DNA from: Vibrio genomosp. F10 str. ZF-129
GTDB lineage: Bacteria; Pseudomonadota; Gammaproteobacteria; Enterobacterales; Vibrionaceae
Direction of reading: 5' to 3'
DNA: 64,000 bases
NCBI RefSeq assembly: GCF_000287055.2
Contig: NZ_AJYQ02000010.1
Coordinates: 1-64,000 of the forward strand
Shown here: in pieces, positions 9,138 through 17,363 of the stretch
Layout: each line of letters begins with the position of its first letter
Numbering within the stretch: the stretch's first letter is position 1
Notes under the pieces: model-generated
Database searches by the model: none
What the model was told of the DNA's origin: nothing
What the model saw: only the letters and a program-made list of their open reading frames with translations
Program-made: the position numbers and the translations under genes

Positions 9138-9168
9138 CCCCCCGTAGAATTCTCCATTCTACGGGGGG
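9138..9168. repeat. Perfect 13-bp GC-rich hairpin between pheA and the MbaA-like gene
   Basis: CCCCCCGTAGAAT (9138-9150), loop TCTCC, and its exact complement (9156-9168). The stem is strong enough to end pheA transcription, but it is followed by ATAAAAAA rather than Ts, and the minus strand also lacks a T-run after it. It may act as an mRNA 3' stabiliser or a factor-assisted terminator. Confidence 0.6.
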
Positions 9169-9329
9169 ATAAAAAATGACGCTTCTTTCGTCTGCACTTT
9201 ATGAATTCGTAGTAACTTTATTGCATATTACTTTAATATAACTCAGGATAAACTCACGACCATGATGTTAAGGATAACTCCAGCTATTTGGGGGCAAGGG
9301 CAAGTACCTCATCCCGTTGCTAGACTATT

Positions 9330-11714
9330 ATGAAGCTTAATACCCGAATATTACTGCTAGTCGCTCCTGTTATAGCCTTAAGTGCTGCGCTATCAAGCTA
9401 CTCTATTTTTCAGCAACAAAAAGATGCTTTACTGAAACGAGAAGAAAGTTATCTTCAACTTAATATGGAGAAGCTGGCGGGGTATTTTCGTCATTCTGTT
9501 TCCGTGTTAAATGGCTATTCTTACACGCTGACGAAAAGCGACATTATTCGATACTACTTTCATAATGAGAATAGCCCCTACCATGATCTTGAATTAATCG
9601 ATAATTTAAAGCATTCTATTACCTCTCTTCAATCTGGTGCTGACGGCAGTGGCCGCCTAGCTATTCTAGATAATAATCGAAACGCTCGATTTTATGTCGA
9701 CAGTAATACCGATACTCTCGACACGCTTGACCCTAAAATCCGAGAATATACTGACAACGTTTATACCAAGACGAAAAAAACCAGTCATATAGGCTACACA
9801 CAAAACTCTCAAGGTGAAGGGGTACTGATTCGATATGATTTACTCGGAAAGGACAGCCTCAAACATCCTACAGAAAATGCGAATGAAGAGACCTTTTTTG
9901 TGGTCGTTTCTGTCTCGCTAACCGCTTTCAATCAACTGCGTAAGCAAATAGAATTTGATACTAAAAGCAGTATATTCTTTACCGAAGTTCCTATTGTTCC
10001 TAAGCGCCTTATTCCGGATCCATCAAAACTGACTCAAACAGTGCAACTGAAAAAAAACTTCTATGCCACGTTAGATCCCGCTCATTTTATTATTGATGAT
10101 AAGATCTATGCGTTAGGGAAAAACCTCGCTTCTTCTTTTGGTATTTCTTCACTTATCACTGTTCTGATTCTAACTTTTCTCCTCTATAGGCATGTGATAA
10201 GCCCAATCTCTAGGCTTGATCAACAACTTGGTGAAGTAGAGAGCAATCAACGTAAAAATATTGAACTACTGAAAGGAGACGATGAAATTGCGCATCTATC
10301 TCGCCGCTTCCACGCTATGTATCAAGAGCTCAATACGACCTATCAAAAAACAAAAGCATTAGCAGAAAATGATCACTTAACCCAATTGGCCAACCGACAT
10401 CATTTTCATCAATTGGCTGAGCGCGCGTTGTCAAATACCCGTTCCAGCAAGCAGGTTTGGATTCTTTACATCGACCTAGACAATTTCAAGTACGTAAACG
10501 ACAAATATGGTCATACAATTGGTGATAAACTCCTCATCAACTTTGCGCATCACATTCAAACGTTAAGTGATGAGTTCCATAAAAAGCATCACGTAAAATG
10601 CTTTGCTTCTCGGCTTTCTGGTGACGAATTCGCCATTTTTATCTCTTCAAAGCATTTTGATAACGAAAGCCATATCATTCGAACTTTCACTGCGAAATTA
10701 CTTGAGCCTATTCAAAAGAGTCACGATTCTTTATTAGGCAGCTTTCCGGTAACGGCAAGCGTTGGTATCGCCACTTACCCTAAAGACGGTAACGACATTC
10801 ATTCCCTCATTTCTAGAGCCGATACCGCCATGTATCAAGCCAAAAAGGCAGGAAAAAACCAGGTCGGCTACTACTCCAAAGAAATGGATGAAGCGGTTCA
10901 GCGCAGAACTCAAATTGAGCGAGCACTGAGAAATGCAGAGATAGAAAATGAATTTCGTTTGGTTTATCAACCTTATTTTGATCAAAGCGGAGCGAACGTT
11001 GTTGGTGTGGAAGCGTTGTTGCGTTGGCATTCATTAAAGCTGGGAATGGTTTGCCCTAGTGAGTTTATTCCAATCGCCGAGCAAACAGGGTTATTTGGGA
11101 AAATTGACCGTTGGGTAATACGCACTGCGTTTGGTGACTTTGGTTCTTTACAGTCAATGTTTGAAAAAGAAATTCAGCTGTCGATCAACCTGTCATCCGC
11201 AGAATTGGACTCACTTCAACTTGCCAATTATGTCCAACAGCAAGCCACATTATACAACGTCAACCCAAACCTTATTGATTTTGAGATTACAGAAACGTTT
11301 GCCAGCGATTCACAAAGCTTCCCATTACTGCACGAACTCACTATGCAAGGCTATCGTTTAGCCATTGATGATTTTGGTTCAGGATACACATCGATTACTC
11401 ACTTAGTTCAGTACCCAGTACAGAAAATTAAGTTGGACCGTTTTTTCTTAGAGACATTAATAAAGACGGGTAACGAAAAAGTCATCAAGCCACTCATTGA
11501 CCTTTGTCATTCACAATCTATGGCCGTCACTGCAGAAGGTATAGAAAACGAAGAAATGCACTACTGGCTCTCAGCTTACCAATGTGATTACATGCAAGGG
11601 TTTCATTTTGCGCACCCTCTTTCATTAGAAGAATTAAAAATATGGCGCAAGAACTTGCAAAAAGGACATAAAAAACATGAACGAGAGCAACAAGGTTGTC
11701 ATAGCTTCGCTTAA
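9330..11714 (+). CDS. mbaA: MbaA-like membrane GGDEF-EAL protein (c-di-GMP turnover, biofilm)
   Basis: Inner-membrane protein: TM1 (about 7-25), a periplasmic sensor region (about 26-262), TM2 (about 263-285), HAMP-like linker, GGDEF domain (about 345-515) and EAL domain (about 530-780). The GGDEF signature is SGDEF, first Gly replaced. The EAL domain keeps EALLRW, EITETF and IDDFGSGYTS, so phosphodiesterase activity is likely. In V. cholerae MbaA (between pheA and yjjX, as here) is controlled by the polyamine-binding protein NspS encoded just upstream; no such gene is present here. The last 38 bp overlap yjjX, implying coupled translation. Ortholog call rests on position, domain order and remembered similarity. 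Confidence 0.82.
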   Translation: MKLNTRILLLVAPVIALSAALSSYSIFQQQKDALLKREESYLQLNMEKLAGYFRHSVSVLNGYSYTLTKSDIIRYYFHNENSPYHDLELIDNLKHSITSLQSGADGSGRLAILDNNRNARFYVDSNTDTLDTLDPKIREYTDNVYTKTKKTSHIGYTQNSQGEGVLIRYDLLGKDSLKHPTENANEETFFVVVSVSLTAFNQLRKQIEFDTKSSIFFTEVPIVPKRLIPDPSKLTQTVQLKKNFYATLDPAHFIIDDKIYALGKNLASSFGISSLITVLILTFLLYRHVISPISRLDQQLGEVESNQRKNIELLKGDDEIAHLSRRFHAMYQELNTTYQKTKALAENDHLTQLANRHHFHQLAERALSNTRSSKQVWILYIDLDNFKYVNDKYGHTIGDKLLINFAHHIQTLSDEFHKKHHVKCFASRLSGDEFAIFISSKHFDNESHIIRTFTAKLLEPIQKSHDSLLGSFPVTASVGIATYPKDGNDIHSLISRADTAMYQAKKAGKNQVGYYSKEMDEAVQRRTQIERALRNAEIENEFRLVYQPYFDQSGANVVGVEALLRWHSLKLGMVCPSEFIPIAEQTGLFGKIDRWVIRTAFGDFGSLQSMFEKEIQLSINLSSAELDSLQLANYVQQQATLYNVNPNLIDFEITETFASDSQSFPLLHELTMQGYRLAIDDFGSGYTSITHLVQYPVQKIKLDRFFLETLIKTGNEKVIKPLIDLCHSQSMAVTAEGIENEEMHYWLSAYQCDYMQGFHFAHPLSLEELKIWRKNLQKGHKKHEREQQGCHSFA

Positions 11715-12213
11715 CCCAGCGAAGATTAATGCAGTTAAAAGTGCCTTTAGTGACACATTTCCCAACGTGGCGTTTGAATTTATGGGCGTGTCGGTTCCTA
11801 GTGAGGTCGATGACCAACCGATGTCAAACCATGAAACTCACCTAGGCGCACTCAACCGAGTCAAAAATGCCAAACGCGCTCAACCAAACGCAGATTATTA
11901 TGTTGGACTCGAAGCAGGGATAGAAAACAACATGACATTTGCTTGGATTGCCGTTGAATCACAGTCTCAGCGAGGAGAATCTCGCTCGGCAAGCTTAATG
12001 TTACCTCCAAAAGTCCTAACAAAGCTTCAAGACGCCAATGAACTGGGCGATGTTATGGATGATGTTTTTGGAACTCAAAACATTAAGCAACAAGGTGGGG
12101 CAATTGGCCTGCTGACACACAATCAACTGAGTCGAAGCAGTGTGTACCATCAAGCCTTAGTCTTAGCGCTGATCCCATTTATCAATCCAAACCACTTCCC
12201 TGATAGTGTATAG
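11677..12213 (+). CDS. yjjX: Inosine/xanthosine triphosphatase YjjX
   Basis: House-cleaning NTPase (178 aa) that hydrolyses non-canonical purine nucleoside triphosphates such as ITP and XTP. The NTPase/DUF84 signature is visible in the N-terminal ASLNPAKINAVKSAF and in DYYVGLEAGIE. It starts inside the mbaA coding region (38-bp overlap), so the two are translated from one message. In E. coli yjjX adjoins trpR; here trpR is the convergent neighbour, the same association. Confidence 0.93.
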   Translation: MNESNKVVIASLNPAKINAVKSAFSDTFPNVAFEFMGVSVPSEVDDQPMSNHETHLGALNRVKNAKRAQPNADYYVGLEAGIENNMTFAWIAVESQSQRGESRSASLMLPPKVLTKLQDANELGDVMDDVFGTQNIKQQGGAIGLLTHNQLSRSSVYHQALVLALIPFINPNHFPDSV

Positions 12214-12264
12214 ATTAATTAAGTAAATAGATTGGTTGGGTGAATATCTTAATAATGTGAAGAG

Positions 12265-12290
12265 CGGCCCTTTATAGGCCGTTCCTTCGG
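12265..12290. terminator. Weak hairpin between convergent yjjX and trpR
   Basis: CGGCC / GGCCG stem (12265-12269, 12277-12281) with a 7-nt loop, followed by TTCCTT. A modest terminator candidate for the mbaA-yjjX message. Confidence 0.35.
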
Positions 12291-12361
12291 GCTTGAAGAT
12301 AGAGCAACCCTTAGTTAATGAACATAACTATCGAAATAACATACTAAGAAAATCTCGCCTG

Positions 12362-12655
12362 TTATTTCAAAAGCAATTTGGCTATCTGAGCTTTTTCATC
12401 ATCGGATTTTGCTTTGAGTTCATTAGAACCTCGAGTAATCGTCGCTACACCAACCCCCAACATTTGGCTCACTTGACGTTGCGATATTTCACCTTTCAAT
12501 AGCTCACAAACAATATTTGCTCGAGCCAGTAGCGCGTCTCTTTCATCGGGTGTCATTAACATCGTCAGTAGCAGCTCATGTTGCTCTGTGTCTGCTGCAT
12601 GCTTAATTAAATCCATTAATTGTTGCCAATCTCGATATTGAGGTTCTAATGACAT
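12362..12655 (-). CDS. trpR: Trp operon repressor TrpR
   Basis: 97-aa dimeric DNA-binding repressor that, with bound L-Trp, shuts off tryptophan synthesis genes. The helix-turn-helix is plain in SQRQVSQMLGVGVATITRGSNELK-type sequence (about residues 58-82). It lies 58 bp downstream of slt on the same strand, the conserved slt-trpR order of enterics. TrpR usually also represses its own promoter; I could not pick out a clear trp operator upstream of slt or trpR. Confidence 0.96.
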   Translation of the reverse strand: MSLEPQYRDWQQLMDLIKHAADTEQHELLLTMLMTPDERDALLARANIVCELLKGEISQRQVSQMLGVGVATITRGSNELKAKSDDEKAQIAKLLLK

Positions 12656-12713
12656 ATTACTGCTCGATTCAAAATTAATGATCCTATTGTAAAGGGTTCA
12701 AACGCCATTGGAA

Positions 12714-14663
12714 TCAATATTTAGTTTTCATTTCATGTTCATTAAGAAAGGCGCCATCCACCCCCATTAAATCTCGATAATAGGTTTCAAACATCAATAT
12801 ATTCTGGACATAACCACGGGTTTCTTTAAACGGAATCGCCTCAATAAACGCATAAGCATCCAACTTCTCGTTAGTTCGCTCTCGCCACTGTTTTACTCGG
12901 TTAGGGCCAGCGTTATAAGCGGCCAACGCAAAAATACGGTTGTTGTCATATTGCTCTAACAGTCCATCTAGATAATGGCTACCAATTTCAATATTTTTCC
13001 CCACTTCGTACAGCTCATTTTTCCCATGATAATTTAACTGGTATTTTTTAGCCGTATACTTAGCTGTTGTCGGCATAATTTGCATGATGCCTCTTGCCCC
13101 TACTGGAGATTGAGCTTCGCTGTCTAATGCACTTTCCTGTCTCGCCAGAGACATTAAAGTTATCGGATCAATATTGTGCTTTTCCCCATAAAAATTAAAC
13201 CACCACATATGGGCGATAGGGAAACGTAAACTCGTGTTGTCCCACATTTTGGCGGAAATAGAAGCGGCAACAGACAAGTGATGCCAACGTTGCGTTGATG
13301 CATAAGCAGCGAGCATCTCTTTTTCTTTGGTTGGGCTATTTTTAAGGAGCCAACGCCACTCACTTTTTGCGGCGGTGATCTTATCTGTATCAATGAGCTC
13401 CTGAATACGCGTTAACGCTACTTGATGGTGTTTGATCAAAGCGTGATCCAGAGTTATCGTCGTCACTGGATACTGAATAGATTGCTTAATCTCCTTGGCA
13501 GCAGCTACGCTATAAAAGTTTCTCAAGCCCACTATTTTTTCAAGCCTTTGATGGCCGGATGAAGTATCCCCTAGTGCAATTTCGGAGCGCCCTAACCAAT
13601 ACTGCCATCGCGGTAATTGTTGGTAAGAGTTAGGCAGTAGTGCTGTCCACTTCTGTAAACCTTCCCAGTCTGCATGTTGAATCGACAGTCTGATTCGCCT
13701 TTCCATTAGAGAGCGGTTTTGTGATGTTTTAATGGCTTCATCACGCCAGTTAGCCAACTCCGAGGAATCGGTATTAATTAAGCGAAATGCGAGAAAATCA
13801 GCCAGTTCCTGCTGACTTTCCTTTGGTAATTGCTGCGCATTAACAACCTCTTCAAAGGCACTTTGTGCTTGCTCTATATCTTTACGAGCAAGCTTCTTTA
13901 AAGCATACATGCTGAGTTTTTGATGAAAATCATTCGGTTTATGTTTGCTAGCAAAATCCCCTACTGATTTAGGTTCACGGTACAGAGACTGCATTTCTTT
14001 TGCTTGTGTCGCCGCTGAGGAGCTATCAAGCTGCTTCATCAAGTAGTTCATCAAACTGCTGTTACCCGCTTTAAAAGCAAGTAACATTCTCTCTAAAATC
14101 AACGGATCCGTTTTAAGCCCTGCTTCACTCCATGCTTTAAACAGTGGGTCACAAGCATCCGACACCCCTTCCCCGCTTAACCAAAGATCATTGGCCCCTT
14201 TGAATGCTTTCGCCTTGTCACCCACCTTAAAGTGCGCGTAATAATAGTGGCACTGATACGTTTCTCCATTCGGTCGCTTTGTTTGAAAGGCCAGCAAGGT
14301 CGACCAATCCTTTTTTGACGCTAGCTCATCAAGATACGGAGCTCGGATTCGATAAGAAAAAGGAAAACTCTGGTAAGTATCGATAAAATGGCTCACATCC
14401 TCTGGCGTCTTTTGTTCAAGCTCGGCCAAGAATGCTCGATAGTCGACATAAGGCGTTAATGGGTAAGAGGCGATCTGTTCTCGCATCTGACGATATTGTT
14501 TAATGTTTTTATCGTCTAGAAGCTGTTGTGCTTGCTGATAGAGTTTTCTTTGAGTCGTTATACTTGACGATGTTTCAGCATACGAAGTACCGCTCATCAA
14601 TGAACTAACAGCGATCATTGAGGTAAGAAGGCGTTGCGGTAGAGTGAATGGCATTAACTTCAT
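12714..14663 (-). CDS. slt: Soluble lytic murein transglycosylase Slt70
   Basis: Periplasmic exolytic transglycosylase that cleaves MurNAc-GlcNAc bonds to give 1,6-anhydro muropeptides, the substrates for the NagZ/AnmK/MurQ recycling route also in this window. The 649-aa product has a signal peptide (about 1-29), the alpha-superhelical U and L domains (to about 470), and a C-terminal SLT domain with catalytic Glu in LARQESALD and GARGIMQIMP. Length equals E. coli Slt (645). First gene of slt-trpR; divergent from ettA across 257 bp in which I see no further gene. Confidence 0.95.
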   Translation of the reverse strand: MKLMPFTLPQRLLTSMIAVSSLMSGTSYAETSSSITTQRKLYQQAQQLLDDKNIKQYRQMREQIASYPLTPYVDYRAFLAELEQKTPEDVSHFIDTYQSFPFSYRIRAPYLDELASKKDWSTLLAFQTKRPNGETYQCHYYYAHFKVGDKAKAFKGANDLWLSGEGVSDACDPLFKAWSEAGLKTDPLILERMLLAFKAGNSSLMNYLMKQLDSSSAATQAKEMQSLYREPKSVGDFASKHKPNDFHQKLSMYALKKLARKDIEQAQSAFEEVVNAQQLPKESQQELADFLAFRLINTDSSELANWRDEAIKTSQNRSLMERRIRLSIQHADWEGLQKWTALLPNSYQQLPRWQYWLGRSEIALGDTSSGHQRLEKIVGLRNFYSVAAAKEIKQSIQYPVTTITLDHALIKHHQVALTRIQELIDTDKITAAKSEWRWLLKNSPTKEKEMLAAYASTQRWHHLSVAASISAKMWDNTSLRFPIAHMWWFNFYGEKHNIDPITLMSLARQESALDSEAQSPVGARGIMQIMPTTAKYTAKKYQLNYHGKNELYEVGKNIEIGSHYLDGLLEQYDNNRIFALAAYNAGPNRVKQWRERTNEKLDAYAFIEAIPFKETRGYVQNILMFETYYRDLMGVDGAFLNEHEMKTKY

Positions 14664-14920
14664 TAGCTCTCTTCCTGTTGAGATAAGGTTTGATTCCCTT
14701 TAATTACGCTAATTCTAGCCTTAAATGTAAAGCGTTTAAGTGTAAATAGAGATAATTTAATAAATGTGCGACAAAAACATTTACGTCAATCGAGATATCA
14801 GCTTCATTTGATAATCGCTCACCGTATTCATGAGACAAAAGCACGCTCCTTAGTAACAAAAACATGTAGATTGGTATAAAATACCTCTTTTGTATCCACA
14901 AACATTAGGAACGATCGGCA

Positions 14921-16588
14921 ATGGCTGAATACGTATATACCATGTCTCGGGTGAGTAAAACGGTGCCCCCGAAACGTCAGATTCTGAAAGATATCTCTCT
15001 AAGCTTTTTCCCTGGAGCCAAAATCGGTGTTTTAGGTCTCAACGGTTCAGGTAAATCAACACTACTTCGTATTATGGCAGGTCTTGATACTGATATTGAT
15101 GGTGAAGCACGCCCACAGCAAGGTTTGAAAGTCGGTTATCTCCCGCAAGAGCCTGTTCTTGATGAATCTAAAACCGTTCGTGAAATTGTTGAAGAAGCCG
15201 TTTCAGATGTCGCAGGAGCCTTAAAGCGTATAGACGCTGTTTATGCGGCCTATGCGGAACCTGATGCAGACTTCGATGCCCTAGCAAAAGAGCAAGGCGA
15301 GCTTGAGGCACTGATCCAAGCGAAAGACGGCCACAACCTAGAGACAGCTCTAGAGCGCGCAGCTGATGCACTTCGTCTTCCTGAGTGGGATGCGAAAATC
15401 GAATTCCTATCAGGTGGTGAACGTCGTCGTGTTGCTATCTGTCGTTTACTTCTTGAGAAGCCAGACATGCTGCTTCTTGATGAACCAACCAACCACTTAG
15501 ATGCAGAATCGGTCGCATGGCTTGAGCACTTCCTGGTTGATTACAGCGGTACTGTTGTGGCGATTACCCACGACCGTTATTTCCTAGACAACGCAGCAGG
15601 CTGGATTCTAGAACTTGACCGTGGTGAAGGTATCCCATGGCAAGGTAACTACACATCTTGGCTAGAACAGAAAGATGAGCGTTTGAAGCAAGAAAAAGCA
15701 GGCGAAAGCGCACGTCAAAAAACGATTGAGAAAGAACTGGAATGGGTTCGTCAAAACCCGAAAGGTCGTCAAGCTAAGTCTAAAGCTCGTATGGCGCGTT
15801 TTGAAGAAATGACGACGGGTCAATACCAGAAGCGTAACGAAACTAACGAACTGTTTATCCCACCGGGTGAGCGTTTAGGTGACAAGGTACTTGAAGTTAA
15901 GAACCTCACTAAGTCATTTGGTGATCGCGTTCTTATCGACGACCTATCATTCAGCATGCCTAAAGGTGCGATTGTCGGTATCGTTGGTGCCAACGGTGCA
16001 GGTAAATCAACACTGTTTAAGATGTTGAGTGGCGCTGAACAGCCAGATTCAGGCACCGTTGAACTTGGCGAAACGGTTAAGCTTGCTTCTGTTGATCAGT
16101 TCCGTGACAGCATGGACGATACAAAAACAGTATTCCAAGAGATCTCTGAAGGCGCTGATATCATTAAGATCAATAACTTCGAAATCCCTGCTCGTGCCTA
16201 CTGCTCTCGCTTCAACTTCAAAGGCAACGACCAACAAAAAATCATCGGCCAGCTTTCTGGTGGTGAACGCAACCGTGTCCACTTAGCAAAACTGCTAAAA
16301 GCGGGCGGTAACGTGCTGCTACTCGATGAACCGACCAATGATCTTGATGTTGAAACGCTGCGAGCTCTTGAAGAAGCGCTGCTTGAGTTCCCTGGTTGTG
16401 CCATGGTTATCTCGCATGACCGTTGGTTCCTAGACCGTATTGCAACGCACATTTTAGATTACCGCGATGAAGGACAGGTCAACTTCTACGAAGGCAACTA
16501 TACTGAATACAGTGAGTGGCTGAAGAAGACATTAGGTGCTCAAGCGGCAGAACCACACCGTATTAAGTACAAGCGAATTACCAAGTAG
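14921..16588 (+). CDS. ettA: Energy-dependent translational throttle protein EttA (ABC-F)
   Basis: Soluble ABC-F ATPase that binds the ribosomal E site and gates the first peptide bond according to ATP/ADP ratio. The 555-aa product has two ABC domains, each with Walker A (GLNGSGKST, GANGAGKST), LSGGE signature and Walker B followed by DEPT(N); the charged interdomain PtIM linker lies between about 240 and 310. No membrane segments, so it is not a transporter. Codon use looks more biased than in neighbouring genes, as expected for an abundant translation factor. Ends in a clear terminator. Confidence 0.97.
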   Translation: MAEYVYTMSRVSKTVPPKRQILKDISLSFFPGAKIGVLGLNGSGKSTLLRIMAGLDTDIDGEARPQQGLKVGYLPQEPVLDESKTVREIVEEAVSDVAGALKRIDAVYAAYAEPDADFDALAKEQGELEALIQAKDGHNLETALERAADALRLPEWDAKIEFLSGGERRRVAICRLLLEKPDMLLLDEPTNHLDAESVAWLEHFLVDYSGTVVAITHDRYFLDNAAGWILELDRGEGIPWQGNYTSWLEQKDERLKQEKAGESARQKTIEKELEWVRQNPKGRQAKSKARMARFEEMTTGQYQKRNETNELFIPPGERLGDKVLEVKNLTKSFGDRVLIDDLSFSMPKGAIVGIVGANGAGKSTLFKMLSGAEQPDSGTVELGETVKLASVDQFRDSMDDTKTVFQEISEGADIIKINNFEIPARAYCSRFNFKGNDQQKIIGQLSGGERNRVHLAKLLKAGGNVLLLDEPTNDLDVETLRALEEALLEFPGCAMVISHDRWFLDRIATHILDYRDEGQVNFYEGNYTEYSEWLKKTLGAQAAEPHRIKYKRITK

Positions 16589-16613
16589 TCGCAAGCTTAA
16601 TAATGGAATCAAG

Positions 16614-16639
16614 AACCGCAGACATTCTGCGGTTTTTTT
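16614..16639 (+). terminator. Intrinsic terminator of ettA
   Basis: AACCGCAGA / TCTGCGGTT stem (16614-16622, 16626-16634) with CAT loop and T-run. Confidence 0.9.
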
Positions 16640-16705
16640 AAATCTGTACACCCTTTAGTCCCATCATTTAAAAAAAACTTAAGGCATTCTAAGAGCTAAG
16701 GCACA

Positions 16706-16732
16706 TTGAACATTGCGGAACTTTGCTATTAT
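16706..16732 (+). promoter_or_regulatory. Candidate extended -10 promoter of the PilZ gene
   Basis: TTGAAC (16706-16711), a short 15-bp spacer, and TGCTATTAT (extended -10, TATTAT at 16727-16732). If used, transcription starts near 16739 and the mRNA carries the 15-bp repeat array in its leader. Confidence 0.45.
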
Positions 16733-16745
16733 GATTGATGAAACG

Positions 16746-16835
16746 TTGAAATACATGCTATTGAAACGCATACATTTGAATCTGAAACACTTGGAGCTAA
16801 TGCAATTACAGCTAATGCACTTAAAGCAAGTACAG
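16746..16835 (+). repeat. Six degenerate 15-bp tandem repeats in the PilZ gene leader
   Basis: Six units of 15 bp begin at 16746, 16761, 16776, 16791, 16806 and 16821. Each starts TTG or TTA and has A at its fifth base. The clearest pair is 16796-16810 versus 16811-16825 (GCTAATGCA shared). Because 15 is a multiple of three the array keeps one frame open and encodes Leu-led pentapeptides (LKYML, LKRIH, LNLKH, LELMQ, LQLMH, LKQVQ). Confidence 0.6.
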
Positions 16836-16862
16836 AGAAAGAAGAGATATCACTATGGTTGA
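16755..16862 (+). CDS. Possible small upstream ORF overlapping the PilZ start
   Basis: The frame is open from ATG 16731 (43 codons) or ATG 16755 (35 codons) to TGA 16860-16862, which overlaps the first codons of the PilZ gene (ATGGTTGA arrangement). The first ATG sits on the predicted -10, so 16755 is the more likely start if the peptide exists. The peptide is Leu-rich with a basic end (QRKKRYHYG). No good ribosome binding site precedes either ATG. It may be translated and coupled to the PilZ gene, or may only be an accident of the 15-bp repeats. Confidence 0.3.
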   Translation: MLLKRIHLNLKHLELMQLQLMHLKQVQRKKRYHYG

Positions 16863-17232
16863 AAAACGTCGATTTTCAAGAATTGTCTACAAAGCATCTG
16901 CTGTTGTTATACAAGGGAATACCTCTGTAGACGCCCACATTCAAGACTTATCACTGCATGGCTTGCTGCTCAGCGCAGAGCCGAGCTGTAATCAGCTTAA
17001 TGAGAATCAAGTGGCTGATGTTCAATTCTCACTGCCAGACAGTGACATTACTATCCAAATGACCGTCAATTTAATCAAGATTGACAACAATATCATTCGA
17101 GCAAGTATCAACCACATTGATATCGACAGTATCAGCTATTTAAAGCGGCTCATTGAATTAAACGTCGGCGACGATAGCCTACTGCACCGCGACATCGAGC
17201 ATTTATCCGATCTTGGGGAACACGCTCACTAA
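16855..17232 (+). CDS. PilZ-domain c-di-GMP-binding protein (PlzA-like)
   Basis: 125-aa single-domain protein. Both halves of the PilZ c-di-GMP site are present: RRFSR (RxxxR, residues 5-9) and DLSLHG (DxSxxG) about 25 residues later. It therefore probably senses c-di-GMP and relays it to an unknown partner. Position between ettA and tyrA matches V. cholerae plzA (VC0697) as I remember it. The start has AAAGAAGAGA 9-16 bp upstream. Its leader holds the repeat array and overlapping small ORF described above. No fused output domain is visible. Confidence 0.82.
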   Translation: MVEKRRFSRIVYKASAVVIQGNTSVDAHIQDLSLHGLLLSAEPSCNQLNENQVADVQFSLPDSDITIQMTVNLIKIDNNIIRASINHIDIDSISYLKRLIELNVGDDSLLHRDIEHLSDLGEHAH

Positions 17233-17285
17233 GACGAATGCAGATAACATAAACATCGGTGGGCTTTGGTTTACTGACTAAAAAA

Positions 17286-17313
17286 CAAAAAGAGCAACCA
17301 AGGCTGCTCTTTT
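17286..17313. terminator. Bidirectional terminator between the PilZ gene and tyrA
   Basis: AAAGAGCA / TGCTCTTT stem (17289-17296, 17305-17312) flanked by A-run and T-run, usable by both convergent genes. Confidence 0.7.
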
Positions 17314-17363
17314 AGACTTTCTATGCACTTTCACTCGCTCAACGCACCTTTACCCGCTGAGAT

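Noticed and set aside
14704..14901. 65-codon minus-strand frame between slt and ettA
   Set aside because: No ribosome binding site and it occupies the divergent promoter region; no recognisable protein features.
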